A stretch of 64,000 bases of DNA from RGIG3002 sp964449325 (GTDB taxonomy: Bacteria; Bacillota; Clostridia; Lachnospirales; Lachnospiraceae). A program made the position numbers and the translations under genes. The stretch's first letter is position 1; each line of letters begins with the position of its first letter. Below the pieces are notes generated by a model, which saw nothing but the letters and a program-made list of their open reading frames with translations, ran no database searches and was not told where the DNA came from. Location of the stretch: positions 1-64,000 of the forward strand of contig CAYUYJ010000010.1 in NCBI GenBank assembly GCA_964449325.1, written 5' to 3'. Shown here piece after piece: positions 35,051-45,089 of this stretch.

Positions 35051-35809
35051 ATGGGAAACGGAAAAAATCATAAAGGGAAAAACGGGAAAGAAAACGACGA
35101 AAAGAAAGAAAAGAAGTCAACGGAGGAATTGAGGAAAGAAAAGAGAGAGGAAGAAGAGCATGGTGATAAGCGTATTGAAGAAACCGGACAACTTACCTTA
35201 GAGGGGAAAGAAGGAAAAAGAGCCATTCATTTGATTTCCATAATTGGTGAAATTGAAGGACATGATATACTGGGAAGCAATTCTAAAACGACAAAATATG
35301 AACATATTCTGCCACAGCTTGCAGCAATTGAAGAAAATGAGGAAATCGGAGGTGTACTGATCCTGCTTAATACAATGGGTGGAGATGTGGAAGCCGGACT
35401 TGCCATTGCGGAAATGATAGCATCTTTGAGTAAACCTACCGTGTCTTTGGTGTTGGGAGGAAGTCATTCTATCGGCGTTCCGATTGCGGTCAGTACGAAT
35501 TACTCTTTCATTGTTCCTACCGGAACGATGGTCATTCATCCGGTGCGTATGAACGGCATGGTAATTGGTGTGCCACAGACCTTTGATTACTTTATGCAGA
35601 TACAGAACCGGATTACCGGTTTTGTTTGTGAGCATTGTCGGATTCGGAAGGAACGGATGGAGGAATTAATGATGGAGACAAAAATGTTGACGAAGGATGT
35701 TGGAACCATTCTGGTTGGAGCAGAAACCGTGGAAGAAGGGATTATTGATGAGGTAGGCGGTATCAAGGAGGCAATGGAACATTTACATTATCTAATGGAT
35801 GACAACTAA
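35051..35809 (+). CDS. tepA: TepA-like ClpP-fold serine protease
   Basis: 252 aa from ATG 35051; the longer frame passes through the terminator, so it is rejected. The N-terminal 45 residues are very charged (KNHKGKNGKENDEKKEKKS). The ClpP/crotonase-fold domain has the Ser nucleophile in LGGSHSIGVPIA and His in MVIHPVRMNG. It resembles Bacillus TepA (YmfB), a ClpP relative linked to protein export and sporulation. The neighbour ftsK/spoIIIE is the same as in Bacillus, which supports this. AAGGAAAGG lies about 10 nt before the start. Confidence 0.88.
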   Translation: MGNGKNHKGKNGKENDEKKEKKSTEELRKEKREEEEHGDKRIEETGQLTLEGKEGKRAIHLISIIGEIEGHDILGSNSKTTKYEHILPQLAAIEENEEIGGVLILLNTMGGDVEAGLAIAEMIASLSKPTVSLVLGGSHSIGVPIAVSTNYSFIVPTGTMVIHPVRMNGMVIGVPQTFDYFMQIQNRITGFVCEHCRIRKERMEELMMETKMLTKDVGTILVGAETVEEGIIDEVGGIKEAMEHLHYLMDDN

Positions 35810-35828
35810 AAAATTTTTTGCTATACTA
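35799..35828 (+). promoter_or_regulatory. Candidate ftsK promoter
   Basis: ATGACA at 35799-35804, 18 nt, TATACT at 35823-35828, overlapping the end of tepA. A small inverted repeat CTAAC/GTTAG follows the -10 box. Confidence 0.4.
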
Positions 35829-35866
35829 ACTAGGTTAGGATGAAAATGTAGAAAGAGGTAGTTTGT

Positions 35867-38605
35867 ATGGCAGCTGGGACAGGCAGCAAATCAAAAAACA
35901 GTAGAAATTCATCTTCCTCCAAAGCAGGAACAAGGAAGAGTACCAATAGAGGAACAGGCAAGAATACGAGAGGCAGAAAACCCGCTCCGGAACCGATGGA
36001 CGGAGCAGTTGCTTATGATATTCTGATGATTGGCTTATTTGCCATAGCCGTAATTTTATTTTTGTGCAATTTCGGTGTAATCGGAACGGCAGGAAATGCT
36101 ATTAGCGAAGTGATGTTCGGTTTATTCGGACTGCTCGCTTATGCAGCCCCCATCGTGTTATTTCTTGCTATCGCATTCGGAACGATTAATCAGGGAAACC
36201 GGATTGCCAGAAGAAAGCTTTTGGCAGGGGCAGTACTGTGTCTTCTTCTTGGGGTTGTGTTTGAATTATTTTCCGGAAGTCTTTCCGCAGAAAGTACCTA
36301 TAATGTGGGAGAAATATTTTCCCGCTGTGCCGATAAGAAAAACGGCGGTGGTGTTTTATTCGGAAGTGTAGCGTATGTTTTGTATCATTTTTTGTCCATG
36401 GTAGGTACGGTTTTAATAGTGATTGTTGCCGGAATTATCTGCATGGTAATTATTACGGAAAAATCCTTTGTGGACAGTGTTGTGAATGGAAGCCACAGGG
36501 TGATGGAACTTTCCAGAGACGATGCGGACCGCAGAAGAGAACGTGCTATGGCAAGAAGAGAGGAAATGGTACGGCGCAGGGAAGAAAATGCAGAAAGACG
36601 CAAGCTAAGGGAAGAAGAAAAGGAAAATGAGAAAATTCTGCGAATGGATAAAAAAGTATCGGGTGTCATGCTGGATACAGCCCTGAAGGAAGAACAACAG
36701 GAAGAAGAAAGCCGGGACGATATCCATGAAATTATGATAGATGATTTGGCGGATATACCTGTAGAGAGTATTGATAAAGGCAGGAACAGACAGAGTGCTT
36801 ATAATCCGGTGCCGGATTTTGAAAAAATCAATATTCACACGGCACATCAGGTGTCTTTGAATGAAATACCTGTAGAGGAAGAAGCTTATGACGAGCCCTA
36901 TGAGCTCCCGCGGACAGATTATGCCGAGGAGAGTTATGAGGATGAGTTTTATTCCGAAGAAGAATTTCCGGTTGAAGATAATGCGGAAGATGTTTTTGAA
37001 GCAGAACCTTACGAAGAACCGGTGCAGACACAGGCAAGACCCCGTCCGGTGGCGAAGCCTGCAGTCAAGGAAACGGCGAATGGTATGGCAGATGCCGCAC
37101 TTGCTTCTGATATAGCGGCAGCCCGGAAAAAAGTACCGAAGAAATATATTTTCCCACCTCTTTCCAGATTACAGAAGGGAACGGCAAAAGGCGGGGATTC
37201 CATGAACACCCTGCGGGAGACGGCAACCAGACTGCAGCAGACCTTGAATACCTTTGGGGTGCGGGTTACTATTACCGATATCAGTCAGGGGCCTTCTGTT
37301 ACCCGGTATGAATTACAGCCGGAGCAGGGCGTAAAGGTCAGCAAAATTGTGGGGCTTGCAGATGATATTAAGCTAAATCTTGCTGCTACGGATATTCGTA
37401 TTGAAGCTCCGATTCCGGGAAAAGCAGCCGTAGGAATCGAGGTGCCGAACAAGGAAAACAGTATGGTGGCACTGCGGGATTTATTGGAAACTAAGGAGTT
37501 TAAAGAGTTTCCTTCCAATCTTGCCTTTGCGGTAGGGAAGGATATCGGTGGTAAGGTCATCGTAACGGACATTGCTAAGATGCCACATATGCTTATTGCC
37601 GGTTCCACCGGTTCCGGTAAATCGGTTTGCATCAATACAATTATTATGAGTATTTTATATAAAGCACATCCGGATGATGTAAAATTGATTATGGTAGACC
37701 CGAAGGTGGTAGAACTGAGTGTATACAACGGAATTCCTCATTTGATGATTCCGGTTGTGACGGAGCCGAAGAAAGCTGCCGCAGCATTGCAGTGGGGTGT
37801 TGCGGAAATGACAGACCGTTACAAGAAATTTGCAGATTTCAATGTCCGTGATTTAAAAGGTTATAACAAGAAGGTAGAAAGTATGCGGGAAGCCGGGGAT
37901 GAAGAGGCTCCGGCAAAAATGCCTCAGATTGTCATTATTGTCGACGAGCTTGCTGACTTGATGATGGTTGCGGCAGGAGAAGTGGAAGAAGCTATCTGTC
38001 GTCTGGCACAGCTTGCAAGAGCGGCAGGGATTCATTTGATTATCGCAACCCAGAGACCTTCCGTAGATGTTATTACCGGTCTGATTAAGGCGAATATGCC
38101 GAGCCGTATCGCGTTTGCGGTTTCCAGTGGTGTAGATTCCCGTACCATTCTGGATATGAACGGCGCGGAAAAGCTTCTCGGAAAAGGAGATATGCTCTTT
38201 TATCCTCAGGGATATCCGAAACCGGCACGAATTCAAGGTGCTTTCGTATCGGATAAGGAAGTTTCCGATGTGGTGGATTTCTTGAAAAACCAGACATTAG
38301 GAAATACATATAATGAAGATATTCAGGAGAAAATTCAAAATATCGGAGTTTCGGGTGCAGGTGCTGCACAAGGAGGCGGTGCGGAACGTGACCAGTATTT
38401 TGAAGAGGCAGGTAAGTTTATTATAGAGAAGGATAAAGCATCCATTGGTATGTTGCAGAGAGTTTTTAAAATCGGATTTAATCGTGCAGCACGTATCATG
38501 GATCAGCTTTGTGAAGCAGGTGTTGTGGGAGAAGAAGAAGGAACAAAGCCCAGAAAAGTTCTTATGAGTATGGAGCAGTTCGAGCAGTATCTGGAAGAAT
38601 ATTGA
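35867..38605 (+). CDS. ftsK: DNA translocase FtsK/SpoIIIE
   Basis: 912-aa septal DNA pump that moves chromosome ends at division or into the forespore. A basic N-terminus is followed by four TM segments at about 45-200, an acidic linker to about 430, the motor domain with Walker A GSTGSGKSVCIN and Walker B IVIIVDELADLM, and a C-terminal winged-helix gamma domain (IGMLQRVFKIGFNRAARIMD) that reads oriented DNA sequences. Length is typical. It is followed 38 nt later by fhs with no terminator, and tepA precedes it. Confidence 0.96.
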   Translation: MAAGTGSKSKNSRNSSSSKAGTRKSTNRGTGKNTRGRKPAPEPMDGAVAYDILMIGLFAIAVILFLCNFGVIGTAGNAISEVMFGLFGLLAYAAPIVLFLAIAFGTINQGNRIARRKLLAGAVLCLLLGVVFELFSGSLSAESTYNVGEIFSRCADKKNGGGVLFGSVAYVLYHFLSMVGTVLIVIVAGIICMVIITEKSFVDSVVNGSHRVMELSRDDADRRRERAMARREEMVRRREENAERRKLREEEKENEKILRMDKKVSGVMLDTALKEEQQEEESRDDIHEIMIDDLADIPVESIDKGRNRQSAYNPVPDFEKINIHTAHQVSLNEIPVEEEAYDEPYELPRTDYAEESYEDEFYSEEEFPVEDNAEDVFEAEPYEEPVQTQARPRPVAKPAVKETANGMADAALASDIAAARKKVPKKYIFPPLSRLQKGTAKGGDSMNTLRETATRLQQTLNTFGVRVTITDISQGPSVTRYELQPEQGVKVSKIVGLADDIKLNLAATDIRIEAPIPGKAAVGIEVPNKENSMVALRDLLETKEFKEFPSNLAFAVGKDIGGKVIVTDIAKMPHMLIAGSTGSGKSVCINTIIMSILYKAHPDDVKLIMVDPKVVELSVYNGIPHLMIPVVTEPKKAAAALQWGVAEMTDRYKKFADFNVRDLKGYNKKVESMREAGDEEAPAKMPQIVIIVDELADLMMVAAGEVEEAICRLAQLARAAGIHLIIATQRPSVDVITGLIKANMPSRIAFAVSSGVDSRTILDMNGAEKLLGKGDMLFYPQGYPKPARIQGAFVSDKEVSDVVDFLKNQTLGNTYNEDIQEKIQNIGVSGAGAAQGGGAERDQYFEEAGKFIIEKDKASIGMLQRVFKIGFNRAARIMDQLCEAGVVGEEEGTKPRKVLMSMEQFEQYLEEY

Positions 38606-38643
38606 TAAGTTAGCAAAGCAGGAATGCAAGGAAGGAGAATATT

Positions 38644-40314
38644 ATGAAAACAGACATTCAGATTGCACAGGAAGCAGTAATGGAGCCGATTACGGAGATT
38701 GCCAAAAAACTTGATGTATCACCGGATGAATTGGAATTATACGGAAAGTATAAAGCGAAAATTTCGGACGAGTATATGGAGCGGATTAAGGACAATCCGG
38801 ATGGAAAGTTAATTCTTGTAACGGCTATTAATCCTACACCGGCAGGCGAAGGAAAAACAACCACCAGTGTAGGTCTTGGGCAGGCTTTCGGAAAGCTGGG
38901 AAAGAAAGCCATTATTGCCTTGCGTGAGCCTTCCCTTGGTCCCTGCTTCGGAATCAAAGGCGGTGCGGCAGGAGGCGGCTATGCACAGGTAGTTCCCATG
39001 GAGGATTTGAATCTGCATTTTACGGGAGATTTTCATGCAATTACTTCTGCGAATAATCTTCTTGCAGCGTTACTTGATAATCATATTCAACAAGGCAACG
39101 AATTAGGAATTGATACAAGACAGGTTGTATGGAAACGTTGTCTGGATATGAATGACAGGGTGCTTCGTAATATTGTGGTGGGACTTGGAAATAAAATGGA
39201 TGGTACAGTCAGGGAAGACCATTTTGTTATTACGGTGGCTTCCGAAATTATGGCAGTTTTGTGTCTGGCTTCCGATATGGAGGACTTAAAGAAGAGACTG
39301 GGGCGTATGGTGGTAGCCTATAATTTTGCGGGAGAGCCGGTAACCGCGGCAGATTTACATGCAGTAGGCTCCATGGCAGCCTTGTTAAAGGATGCATTAA
39401 AGCCGAATCTTATTCAGACCTTAGAGCATACTCCGGCACTGGTACATGGTGGGCCTTTTGCCAATATCGCCCACGGTTGTAACTCCGTAAGAGCCACAAA
39501 GACCGCTTTAAAGATGGCAGATTACTGTATTACCGAGGCAGGCTTTGGTGCAGATCTTGGTGCGGAAAAATTCTTTGACATTAAGTGCCGTATGGCAGGC
39601 TTAAAACCGGATGCGGTAGTACTTGTGGCTACGGTACGTGCGTTGAAATATAACGGCGGTGTTGCCAAAGCGGATTTGAATACGGAAAATCTGGATGCAT
39701 TGAAAAAAGGTATTGTGAATTTGGAAAAACACATTGAAAATTTACATAAATATAAAGTACCGGTTGTTGTAACGTTAAATGCTTTTGTTACCGATACGGA
39801 AGCGGAAATTGATTATGTAAAACAGTTCTGTGAGGAAAGAAACTGTGAATTTGCTATTTCCGAGGTTTGGGAAAAAGGCGGAGAAGGCGGCATTGAGCTT
39901 GCAAACAAGGTGCTTAAGACATTGGAAACAAAGCAGAGCAATTTTGAGGTACTTTATGAGGATTCTCTTTCTTTGAAGGAAAAAATCGAAACAGTTGCCA
40001 GAGAAATTTACGGTGCGGATAAAGTAACTTATGTGGGGAATGCTTCCAAGCAGCTTGCCAAGTTAGAGGAACTTGGTTTCGGGAATCTTCCGGTTTGTAT
40101 GGCTAAGACACAGTATTCCTTGTCAGATGATCCTTCTCTTCTCGGCAGACCGGAGAACTTTGAGGTATCGGTGCGTGAGGCTTATGTTTCTGCGGGTGCG
40201 GGCTTTGTAGTAGTGCTAACCGGTGCGGTGATGACGATGCCGGGATTACCAAAACAACCGGCAGCCTACAACATTGATGTAAACGAAGACGGTGTAATCA
40301 CAGGATTGTTCTAG
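38644..40314 (+). CDS. fhs: Formate--tetrahydrofolate ligase
   Basis: 556-aa cytoplasmic enzyme that makes 10-formyl-THF from formate, THF and ATP. The ATP site TPAGEGKTTTSVGLGQA is at about 61-77, and the family segment REPSLGPCFGIKGGAAGGG is present. Length is normal. It forms an operon with folD 21 nt downstream, so the two supply or use one-carbon units, in purine and Met synthesis or in acetogenesis. The window has no other Wood-Ljungdahl genes. AAGGAGAA precedes the ATG. Confidence 0.97.
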   Translation: MKTDIQIAQEAVMEPITEIAKKLDVSPDELELYGKYKAKISDEYMERIKDNPDGKLILVTAINPTPAGEGKTTTSVGLGQAFGKLGKKAIIALREPSLGPCFGIKGGAAGGGYAQVVPMEDLNLHFTGDFHAITSANNLLAALLDNHIQQGNELGIDTRQVVWKRCLDMNDRVLRNIVVGLGNKMDGTVREDHFVITVASEIMAVLCLASDMEDLKKRLGRMVVAYNFAGEPVTAADLHAVGSMAALLKDALKPNLIQTLEHTPALVHGGPFANIAHGCNSVRATKTALKMADYCITEAGFGADLGAEKFFDIKCRMAGLKPDAVVLVATVRALKYNGGVAKADLNTENLDALKKGIVNLEKHIENLHKYKVPVVVTLNAFVTDTEAEIDYVKQFCEERNCEFAISEVWEKGGEGGIELANKVLKTLETKQSNFEVLYEDSLSLKEKIETVAREIYGADKVTYVGNASKQLAKLEELGFGNLPVCMAKTQYSLSDDPSLLGRPENFEVSVREAYVSAGAGFVVVLTGAVMTMPGLPKQPAAYNIDVNEDGVITGLF

Positions 40315-40335
40315 AGAAAGGGAAAGGATATTACT

Positions 40336-41175
40336 ATGGCAAAGCTTATTGACGGCAAAGCAATTTCGAGTCAGATTAAAGAGGAATTAAAGGAAAAGGT
40401 AGCAAAGTTAAAGGAGGATGGGAAGGAACTTTGTCTTGCGGTAATTCAGGTAGGAAATGATCCGGCATCCTCTGTGTACGTAAATAATAAGAAAAAAGCA
40501 TGTGAGTTTATTGGGATGAACTCGTTATCCTATGAGCTTCCTGAAGAAACAACGGAGGAAGAGTTGCTGAAACTGATTGGTGAGTTAAATGAAAGAGCGG
40601 ATGTAAACGGTATTTTGGTACAACTTCCGGTGCCAAAGCACATTGATGAGGACAAAATCATCAAAGCCATTTCTCCGAAAAAGGATGTGGATGGTTTCCA
40701 TCCCCAGAGCGTAGGAGCGTTATGTATCGGTCAGCCGGGCTTTGTTTCTTGTACACCTGCAGGTATTATTCAGCTTTTGAAGAGAAGCGGTATTGAAATC
40801 GAAGGAAAAGAATGTGTGGTAGTTGGCAGAAGTAATATTGTAGGAAAACCAATGTCCCTGCTGTTGCTTCGGGAAAACGGTACGGTAACGGTGGCGCATT
40901 CCCGAACAAAAAATCTGAAAGAAATCTGTAAGCGGGCAGATATCCTCGTTGTGGCAATCGGAAAACCGAAATTTATTACCGCAGAATATGTAAAAGAAGG
41001 AGCTGTTGTGATTGATGTCGGAATTCACAGAAATGCAGAGAATAAGCTTTGCGGCGATGTGGATTTTGAGTCGGTGGAGCCGCTTTGCAGTGCCATTACC
41101 CCGGTACCGGGAGGCGTTGGACCTATGACAATTGCGATGCTGATGAATAACTGTGTGGAATCAGCTAAAATGTAG
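40336..41175 (+). CDS. folD: Bifunctional methylenetetrahydrofolate dehydrogenase/cyclohydrolase
   Basis: 279-aa cytoplasmic enzyme linking 5,10-methylene-THF and 10-formyl-THF with NADP. Signature segments are ASSVYVNNKKKACEFIGM, VQLPVPKHIDEDKI, DVDGFHP, VVGRSNIVGKPMSLLL and PVPGGVGPMTIAML. It is co-transcribed with fhs and the next gene begins 14 nt after its stop. Confidence 0.97.
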   Translation: MAKLIDGKAISSQIKEELKEKVAKLKEDGKELCLAVIQVGNDPASSVYVNNKKKACEFIGMNSLSYELPEETTEEELLKLIGELNERADVNGILVQLPVPKHIDEDKIIKAISPKKDVDGFHPQSVGALCIGQPGFVSCTPAGIIQLLKRSGIEIEGKECVVVGRSNIVGKPMSLLLLRENGTVTVAHSRTKNLKEICKRADILVVAIGKPKFITAEYVKEGAVVIDVGIHRNAENKLCGDVDFESVEPLCSAITPVPGGVGPMTIAMLMNNCVESAKM

Positions 41176-41189
41176 AAAGGGTGATTCCC

Positions 41190-42659
41190 ATGAAATGTCC
41201 GAATTGTGGATTTGAAATGCAGGAGGATCAATTATATTGTGAAAGCTGCGGAATGGAAATACGAATCGTACCGGATTTTGAACCGGAGATTGAAAACAGC
41301 ATATCGGAGACACTGAATACATTAGCAGAAGAGCTGACACAAAAAGAAGAAAAGGATGATGAACCGGAGCGAGAATCTGAAGAAGATTTTCTGGGGGATG
41401 ATCCGCATTTGTTTGAAAAATTGTTGTCTAACAGGAAGCTGTTTCTTTCCTGTACGGCACTCGCTACGGTGATGATAATCTGTTTATTTCTGTTTTTGTT
41501 TTTTTTGTATCAGCATAATTCTAAAGGGTATCAAATGAGTCGTGCTATAGAGTATGCGGATAAAGGACAGTACGAAGAGGCGGTAGTATGTTTAAAGGAA
41601 GCTGAGAATCTGGATGGTACGGATGCGGACATTTTTTTCCTGATGGCAGATTATTATTACCGGATGGGAAAGGAAGAGGATGCAATAATTACTTTGAAAA
41701 ATGTAGCACTAACACCGGGATTTCCGGAAGAAGATATAGAAAGTGCCTACAGCAAAATCATAAGTATTTATAAAGAGCGGAAGGATTATCAGTCCATTAA
41801 TGATTTGATGCTTGCCTGTACCAATCAGGACATTATTTATACCTATCAGAATTATATGGCATATCCGCCGGAATTTAGTTATGTAGAAGGAAATTACCAG
41901 GAAATTATTCCGCTAAAGTTAAGCAGTAATACTTCCGGTAAGATTTATTATTCCATGGACGGAAATGAGCCGGACGAAAACAGTGCGGTCTATACCACGC
42001 CGATTTTTCTGGAAACGGGAACCTATGAAATAAAAGCTTTTTTTGTTAATGACTATGGTATCAGGAGTGAAGTGGTTTCAAAAACCTACATCATTGAATT
42101 AACTGTACCGAATGCACCGGAAATTAATGTATACAGTGGCGAATATACGGAACCGTGTATGATTGAAGTAACCGTGCCGGAGGACTGTTTGGTTTATTAT
42201 ACAATCGACGGAAGCGAACCGAATCGTGACAGTACTCAGTATACGGAGCCGATTTCCATGCCGCTTGGGAATTCGATATTCAAATTTATTTCTTACAGCA
42301 AGGAAGGGGTAACCGGGGAAATTGTTACGAGGACTTACAATTTGAAATTGAATGCCCAATATACGGTGAATGATGCATTGGAAAAACTTTCCCATGCACT
42401 GCTGAATCAAGGGTATATATTGGATTTATACGGACGAAAGGAAGGAATTCAAGGCAGGTATATTAATAAATTTGGGTCGGTAAACCGGATAGCGGACGGA
42501 CAGGATTATTATTTTATTTATGAATACTATGAAGATTTGGCGGAAAACCAGTCAAAGACGGGACGGATTTTCGGTGTAAACATTGTAACCGGTGCCTGTG
42601 GCGATATCGGATTGGATGAACAATGGAATTATTATTTTGTACCTTTTTTGGAAGAATGA
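41190..42659 (+). CDS. Zinc-ribbon membrane protein with TPR and chitobiase-like repeats
   Basis: 489 aa from ATG 41190; the GTG 9 nt upstream lies within the ribosome site AAAGGGTGA. The N-terminus is a zinc ribbon (CPNCGFEM ... YCESCG), followed by an acidic region and one TM at about 88-110. Outside the membrane there are TPR-like helices (about 118-200) and two beta repeats like the C-terminal domain of chitobiase (KIYYSMDGNEPDE and VYYTIDGSEPNRD, each followed by Y and F rich strands). The topology puts the zinc ribbon in the cytoplasm. Function unknown. It follows folD but is not obviously related to folate. Confidence 0.8.
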   Translation: MKCPNCGFEMQEDQLYCESCGMEIRIVPDFEPEIENSISETLNTLAEELTQKEEKDDEPERESEEDFLGDDPHLFEKLLSNRKLFLSCTALATVMIICLFLFLFFLYQHNSKGYQMSRAIEYADKGQYEEAVVCLKEAENLDGTDADIFFLMADYYYRMGKEEDAIITLKNVALTPGFPEEDIESAYSKIISIYKERKDYQSINDLMLACTNQDIIYTYQNYMAYPPEFSYVEGNYQEIIPLKLSSNTSGKIYYSMDGNEPDENSAVYTTPIFLETGTYEIKAFFVNDYGIRSEVVSKTYIIELTVPNAPEINVYSGEYTEPCMIEVTVPEDCLVYYTIDGSEPNRDSTQYTEPISMPLGNSIFKFISYSKEGVTGEIVTRTYNLKLNAQYTVNDALEKLSHALLNQGYILDLYGRKEGIQGRYINKFGSVNRIADGQDYYFIYEYYEDLAENQSKTGRIFGVNIVTGACGDIGLDEQWNYYFVPFLEE

Positions 42660-42678
42660 AAGAATCATGAAAATGTTA

Positions 42679-42707
42679 TTGCGTTTTTCGACAAAGTAAC
42701 GTATGAT
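42679..42707 (+). promoter_or_regulatory. Candidate nfnAB promoter
   Basis: TTGCGT at 42679-42684, 17 nt, TATGAT at 42702-42707, 65 nt before the nfnA start. No Rex-like site is visible here. Confidence 0.5.
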
Positions 42708-42771
42708 ATTATCAATGCTTTTTTACAGTAAAGTAATAACGCGTACTAAGACTATGGGAGGAAAAATAAAG

Positions 42772-43656
42772 ATGTATAAAATTTTAAAAGCAGAAGAACT
42801 TACTGCGAATATTTTCCTTATGGAAGTGGAGGCAAAGAGAGTGGCTTCATCCTGTAATCCGGGACAGTTTGTCATTGTCCGCAAGGATGAAGAGGGAGAA
42901 AGAATACCGCTTACGATTTGTGATTACAACAGAGAAAAGGGAACTGTTACAATTGTGTTCCAGATTGTCGGCGGAGCGACGCAAATGATGTCTGAATTGA
43001 AAGCAGGTGACAGCTTCCATGATTTTGTAGGACCGTTAGGCTGTGCATCCGAATTTGTTAAGGAAGATTTGGATGAACTGAAAAAGAAAAAAATGCTGTT
43101 TGTGGCAGGTGGTGTTGGAACTGCACCGGTTTATCCGCAGGTAAAATGGCTTCATGAACATGGTATCGATGCCGATGTTATTGTGGGGGCAAAGACAAAA
43201 GAGTTATTAATATTGGAAGAAGAAATGAAAGCCGTTGCCGGAAATCTTTATATTACAACGGATGACGGTTCTTACGGAAGAAGCGGTATGGTAACACAGA
43301 CAATCAAAGACCTTGTGGAAGAAGGAAAGAAATATGATGTCTGCGTGGCAATCGGCCCGATGATTATGATGAAATTTGTCTGCTTACAGACAAAAGAGTT
43401 AGGGATTCCTACGATTGTCAGCTTAAATCCGATTATGGTAGACGGAACTGGGATGTGCGGTGCATGTCGTGTGACTGTCGGTGGAGAAGTGAAATTTGCC
43501 TGTGTTGACGGGCCGGAATTTGACGGACATAAAGTAAACTTTGACGAAGCAATGAAACGCCAGCAGATTTATAAGACGGCAGAAGGAAGAGCTTTCTTAA
43601 AAGCAAAAGAAGGCGCAACTCATCATGGCGGATGCGGAAATTGCAGTGATAAATAA
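42772..43656 (+). CDS. nfnA: Ferredoxin:NADP+ oxidoreductase subunit alpha (NfnA-like)
   Basis: 294 aa from ATG 42772, with GGGAGGAAAA upstream. FAD-binding domain (NPGQFVIVRKDEEGERIPLT), an NAD(P)-binding GGVGTAPVYP segment, and a C-terminal [2Fe-2S] cluster with Cys residues in GMCGACRVTV, FACVDGPEF and the end GGCGNCSDK. It pairs with the next gene; NfnAB couples NADH and reduced ferredoxin to NADP+ reduction by flavin-based electron bifurcation. The alternative names are sulfide dehydrogenase or DHO dehydrogenase-like subunit. Confidence 0.9.
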   Translation: MYKILKAEELTANIFLMEVEAKRVASSCNPGQFVIVRKDEEGERIPLTICDYNREKGTVTIVFQIVGGATQMMSELKAGDSFHDFVGPLGCASEFVKEDLDELKKKKMLFVAGGVGTAPVYPQVKWLHEHGIDADVIVGAKTKELLILEEEMKAVAGNLYITTDDGSYGRSGMVTQTIKDLVEEGKKYDVCVAIGPMIMMKFVCLQTKELGIPTIVSLNPIMVDGTGMCGACRVTVGGEVKFACVDGPEFDGHKVNFDEAMKRQQIYKTAEGRAFLKAKEGATHHGGCGNCSDK

Positions 43657-43688
43657 GTTGGCAGACAGTGAAAGGATAGGGTTTAAAA

Positions 43689-45071
43689 ATGGACGTTTTA
43701 AAGAAAGTGCCTGTAAGAGAGCAGGATGCAAAGGAAAGAGCAACAAACTTTGAAGAAGTTTGTTTAGGATATAACAAAGAAGAAGCGATGGAAGAGGCTT
43801 CCAGATGTATTAACTGTAAAAATGCACAGTGTATCAAGGGATGTCCGGTAGCCATTAATATTCCGGGATTTATTGAGCAGGTGAAAAACGGAAACGTGGA
43901 AGAGGCTTATAAGGTTATCAGTGAATCCTCTGCACTTCCGGCAGTCTGTGGCCGTGTATGTCCGCAGGAAAGCCAGTGTGAGGGAAAGTGTATCCGTGGC
44001 ATCAAGGGTGAGCCGATTTCTATCGGTAAGCTGGAGCGTTTTGTGGCGGATACGGCAAGAGAAATGGGTATTAAGCCGGAGGGAGCAAAAGAGAAAAAAG
44101 GCAAAAAGGTGGCTGTTATCGGTTCCGGTCCTGCAGGACTTACCTGTGCGGGAGATCTTGCGAAAATGGGTTATGATGTAACCATTTTTGAAGCCCTTCA
44201 TGAAGCAGGCGGTGTTTTGGTTTATGGTATTCCGGAATTCCGTCTTCCGAAGGAAAAGGTTGTAAAACAGGAAATTGAAAACGTAAAGGCACTTGGCGTT
44301 AAGATTGAGACAAACGTGGTAGTAGGTAAATCCGTTACGATTGATGAGTTGATGGAAAACGAAGGATTTTCAGCCGTATTTATCGGTTCCGGTGCCGGAC
44401 TTCCGAAATTCATGGGAATTCCGGGTGAGCAGGCAAACGGTGTATTTTCAGCAAATGAATATCTGACAAGAAGTAATCTGATGAAAGCCTTTGATGAAAA
44501 TTCCAACACACCGATTATGCGAGGTAAAAAGGTAGCTGTCGTAGGCGGCGGTAACGTAGCTATGGATGCGGCAAGAACCGCACTTCGTCTTGGTGCGGAG
44601 GTACACATTGTATATCGTCGTAGTGAAGAAGAGCTTCCGGCACGTGTGGAAGAAGTACATCATGCAAAAGAAGAGGGAATCATTTTTGATCTTCTGACGA
44701 ATCCGGTAGAAATCTTAGAGGATGAGAACAACTGGGTTTGCGGTATCAAATGTGTGAAAATGGAACTTGGCGAACCGGATGAGTCGGGTAGAAGAAGACC
44801 GGTTGTAAAGCCGGATTCTGAATTTGTTATGGACGTGGATACTGTCATTATGTCTCTCGGTACATCTCCGAATCCGCTGATTTCTTCTACAACGGAAGGA
44901 CTGGAAGTCAACAAATGGAAATGTATTGTTGCTGACGAAGAGTTCGGTAAGACAACCAAAGAAGGTGTTTATGCCGGCGGTGATGCGGTAACAGGTGCGG
45001 CTACCGTTATTCTTGCTATGGGTGCGGGAAAAGCCGGTGCAAAGGGAATTGATGAGTATCTTTCCAAATAG
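43689..45071 (+). CDS. nfnB: NfnB / GltD-like NADPH-binding subunit
   Basis: 460 aa. The N-terminal cluster domain has CINCKNAQCIKGCPV and CGRVCPQESQCEGKC, enough for two [4Fe-4S] clusters. Two nucleotide-binding folds follow: GSGPAGLTCAGDLA (FAD) and VAVVGGGNVAMDAARTA (NADPH). It begins 32 nt after nfnA. As NfnB it holds the bifurcating FAD; often annotated as glutamate synthase (NADPH) homotetrameric, but the NfnA neighbour favours Nfn. NADPH made here would feed biosynthesis. Confidence 0.92.
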   Translation: MDVLKKVPVREQDAKERATNFEEVCLGYNKEEAMEEASRCINCKNAQCIKGCPVAINIPGFIEQVKNGNVEEAYKVISESSALPAVCGRVCPQESQCEGKCIRGIKGEPISIGKLERFVADTAREMGIKPEGAKEKKGKKVAVIGSGPAGLTCAGDLAKMGYDVTIFEALHEAGGVLVYGIPEFRLPKEKVVKQEIENVKALGVKIETNVVVGKSVTIDELMENEGFSAVFIGSGAGLPKFMGIPGEQANGVFSANEYLTRSNLMKAFDENSNTPIMRGKKVAVVGGGNVAMDAARTALRLGAEVHIVYRRSEEELPARVEEVHHAKEEGIIFDLLTNPVEILEDENNWVCGIKCVKMELGEPDESGRRRPVVKPDSEFVMDVDTVIMSLGTSPNPLISSTTEGLEVNKWKCIVADEEFGKTTKEGVYAGGDAVTGAATVILAMGAGKAGAKGIDEYLSK

Positions 45072-45089
45072 GAAGAAAGGTGATGTATC

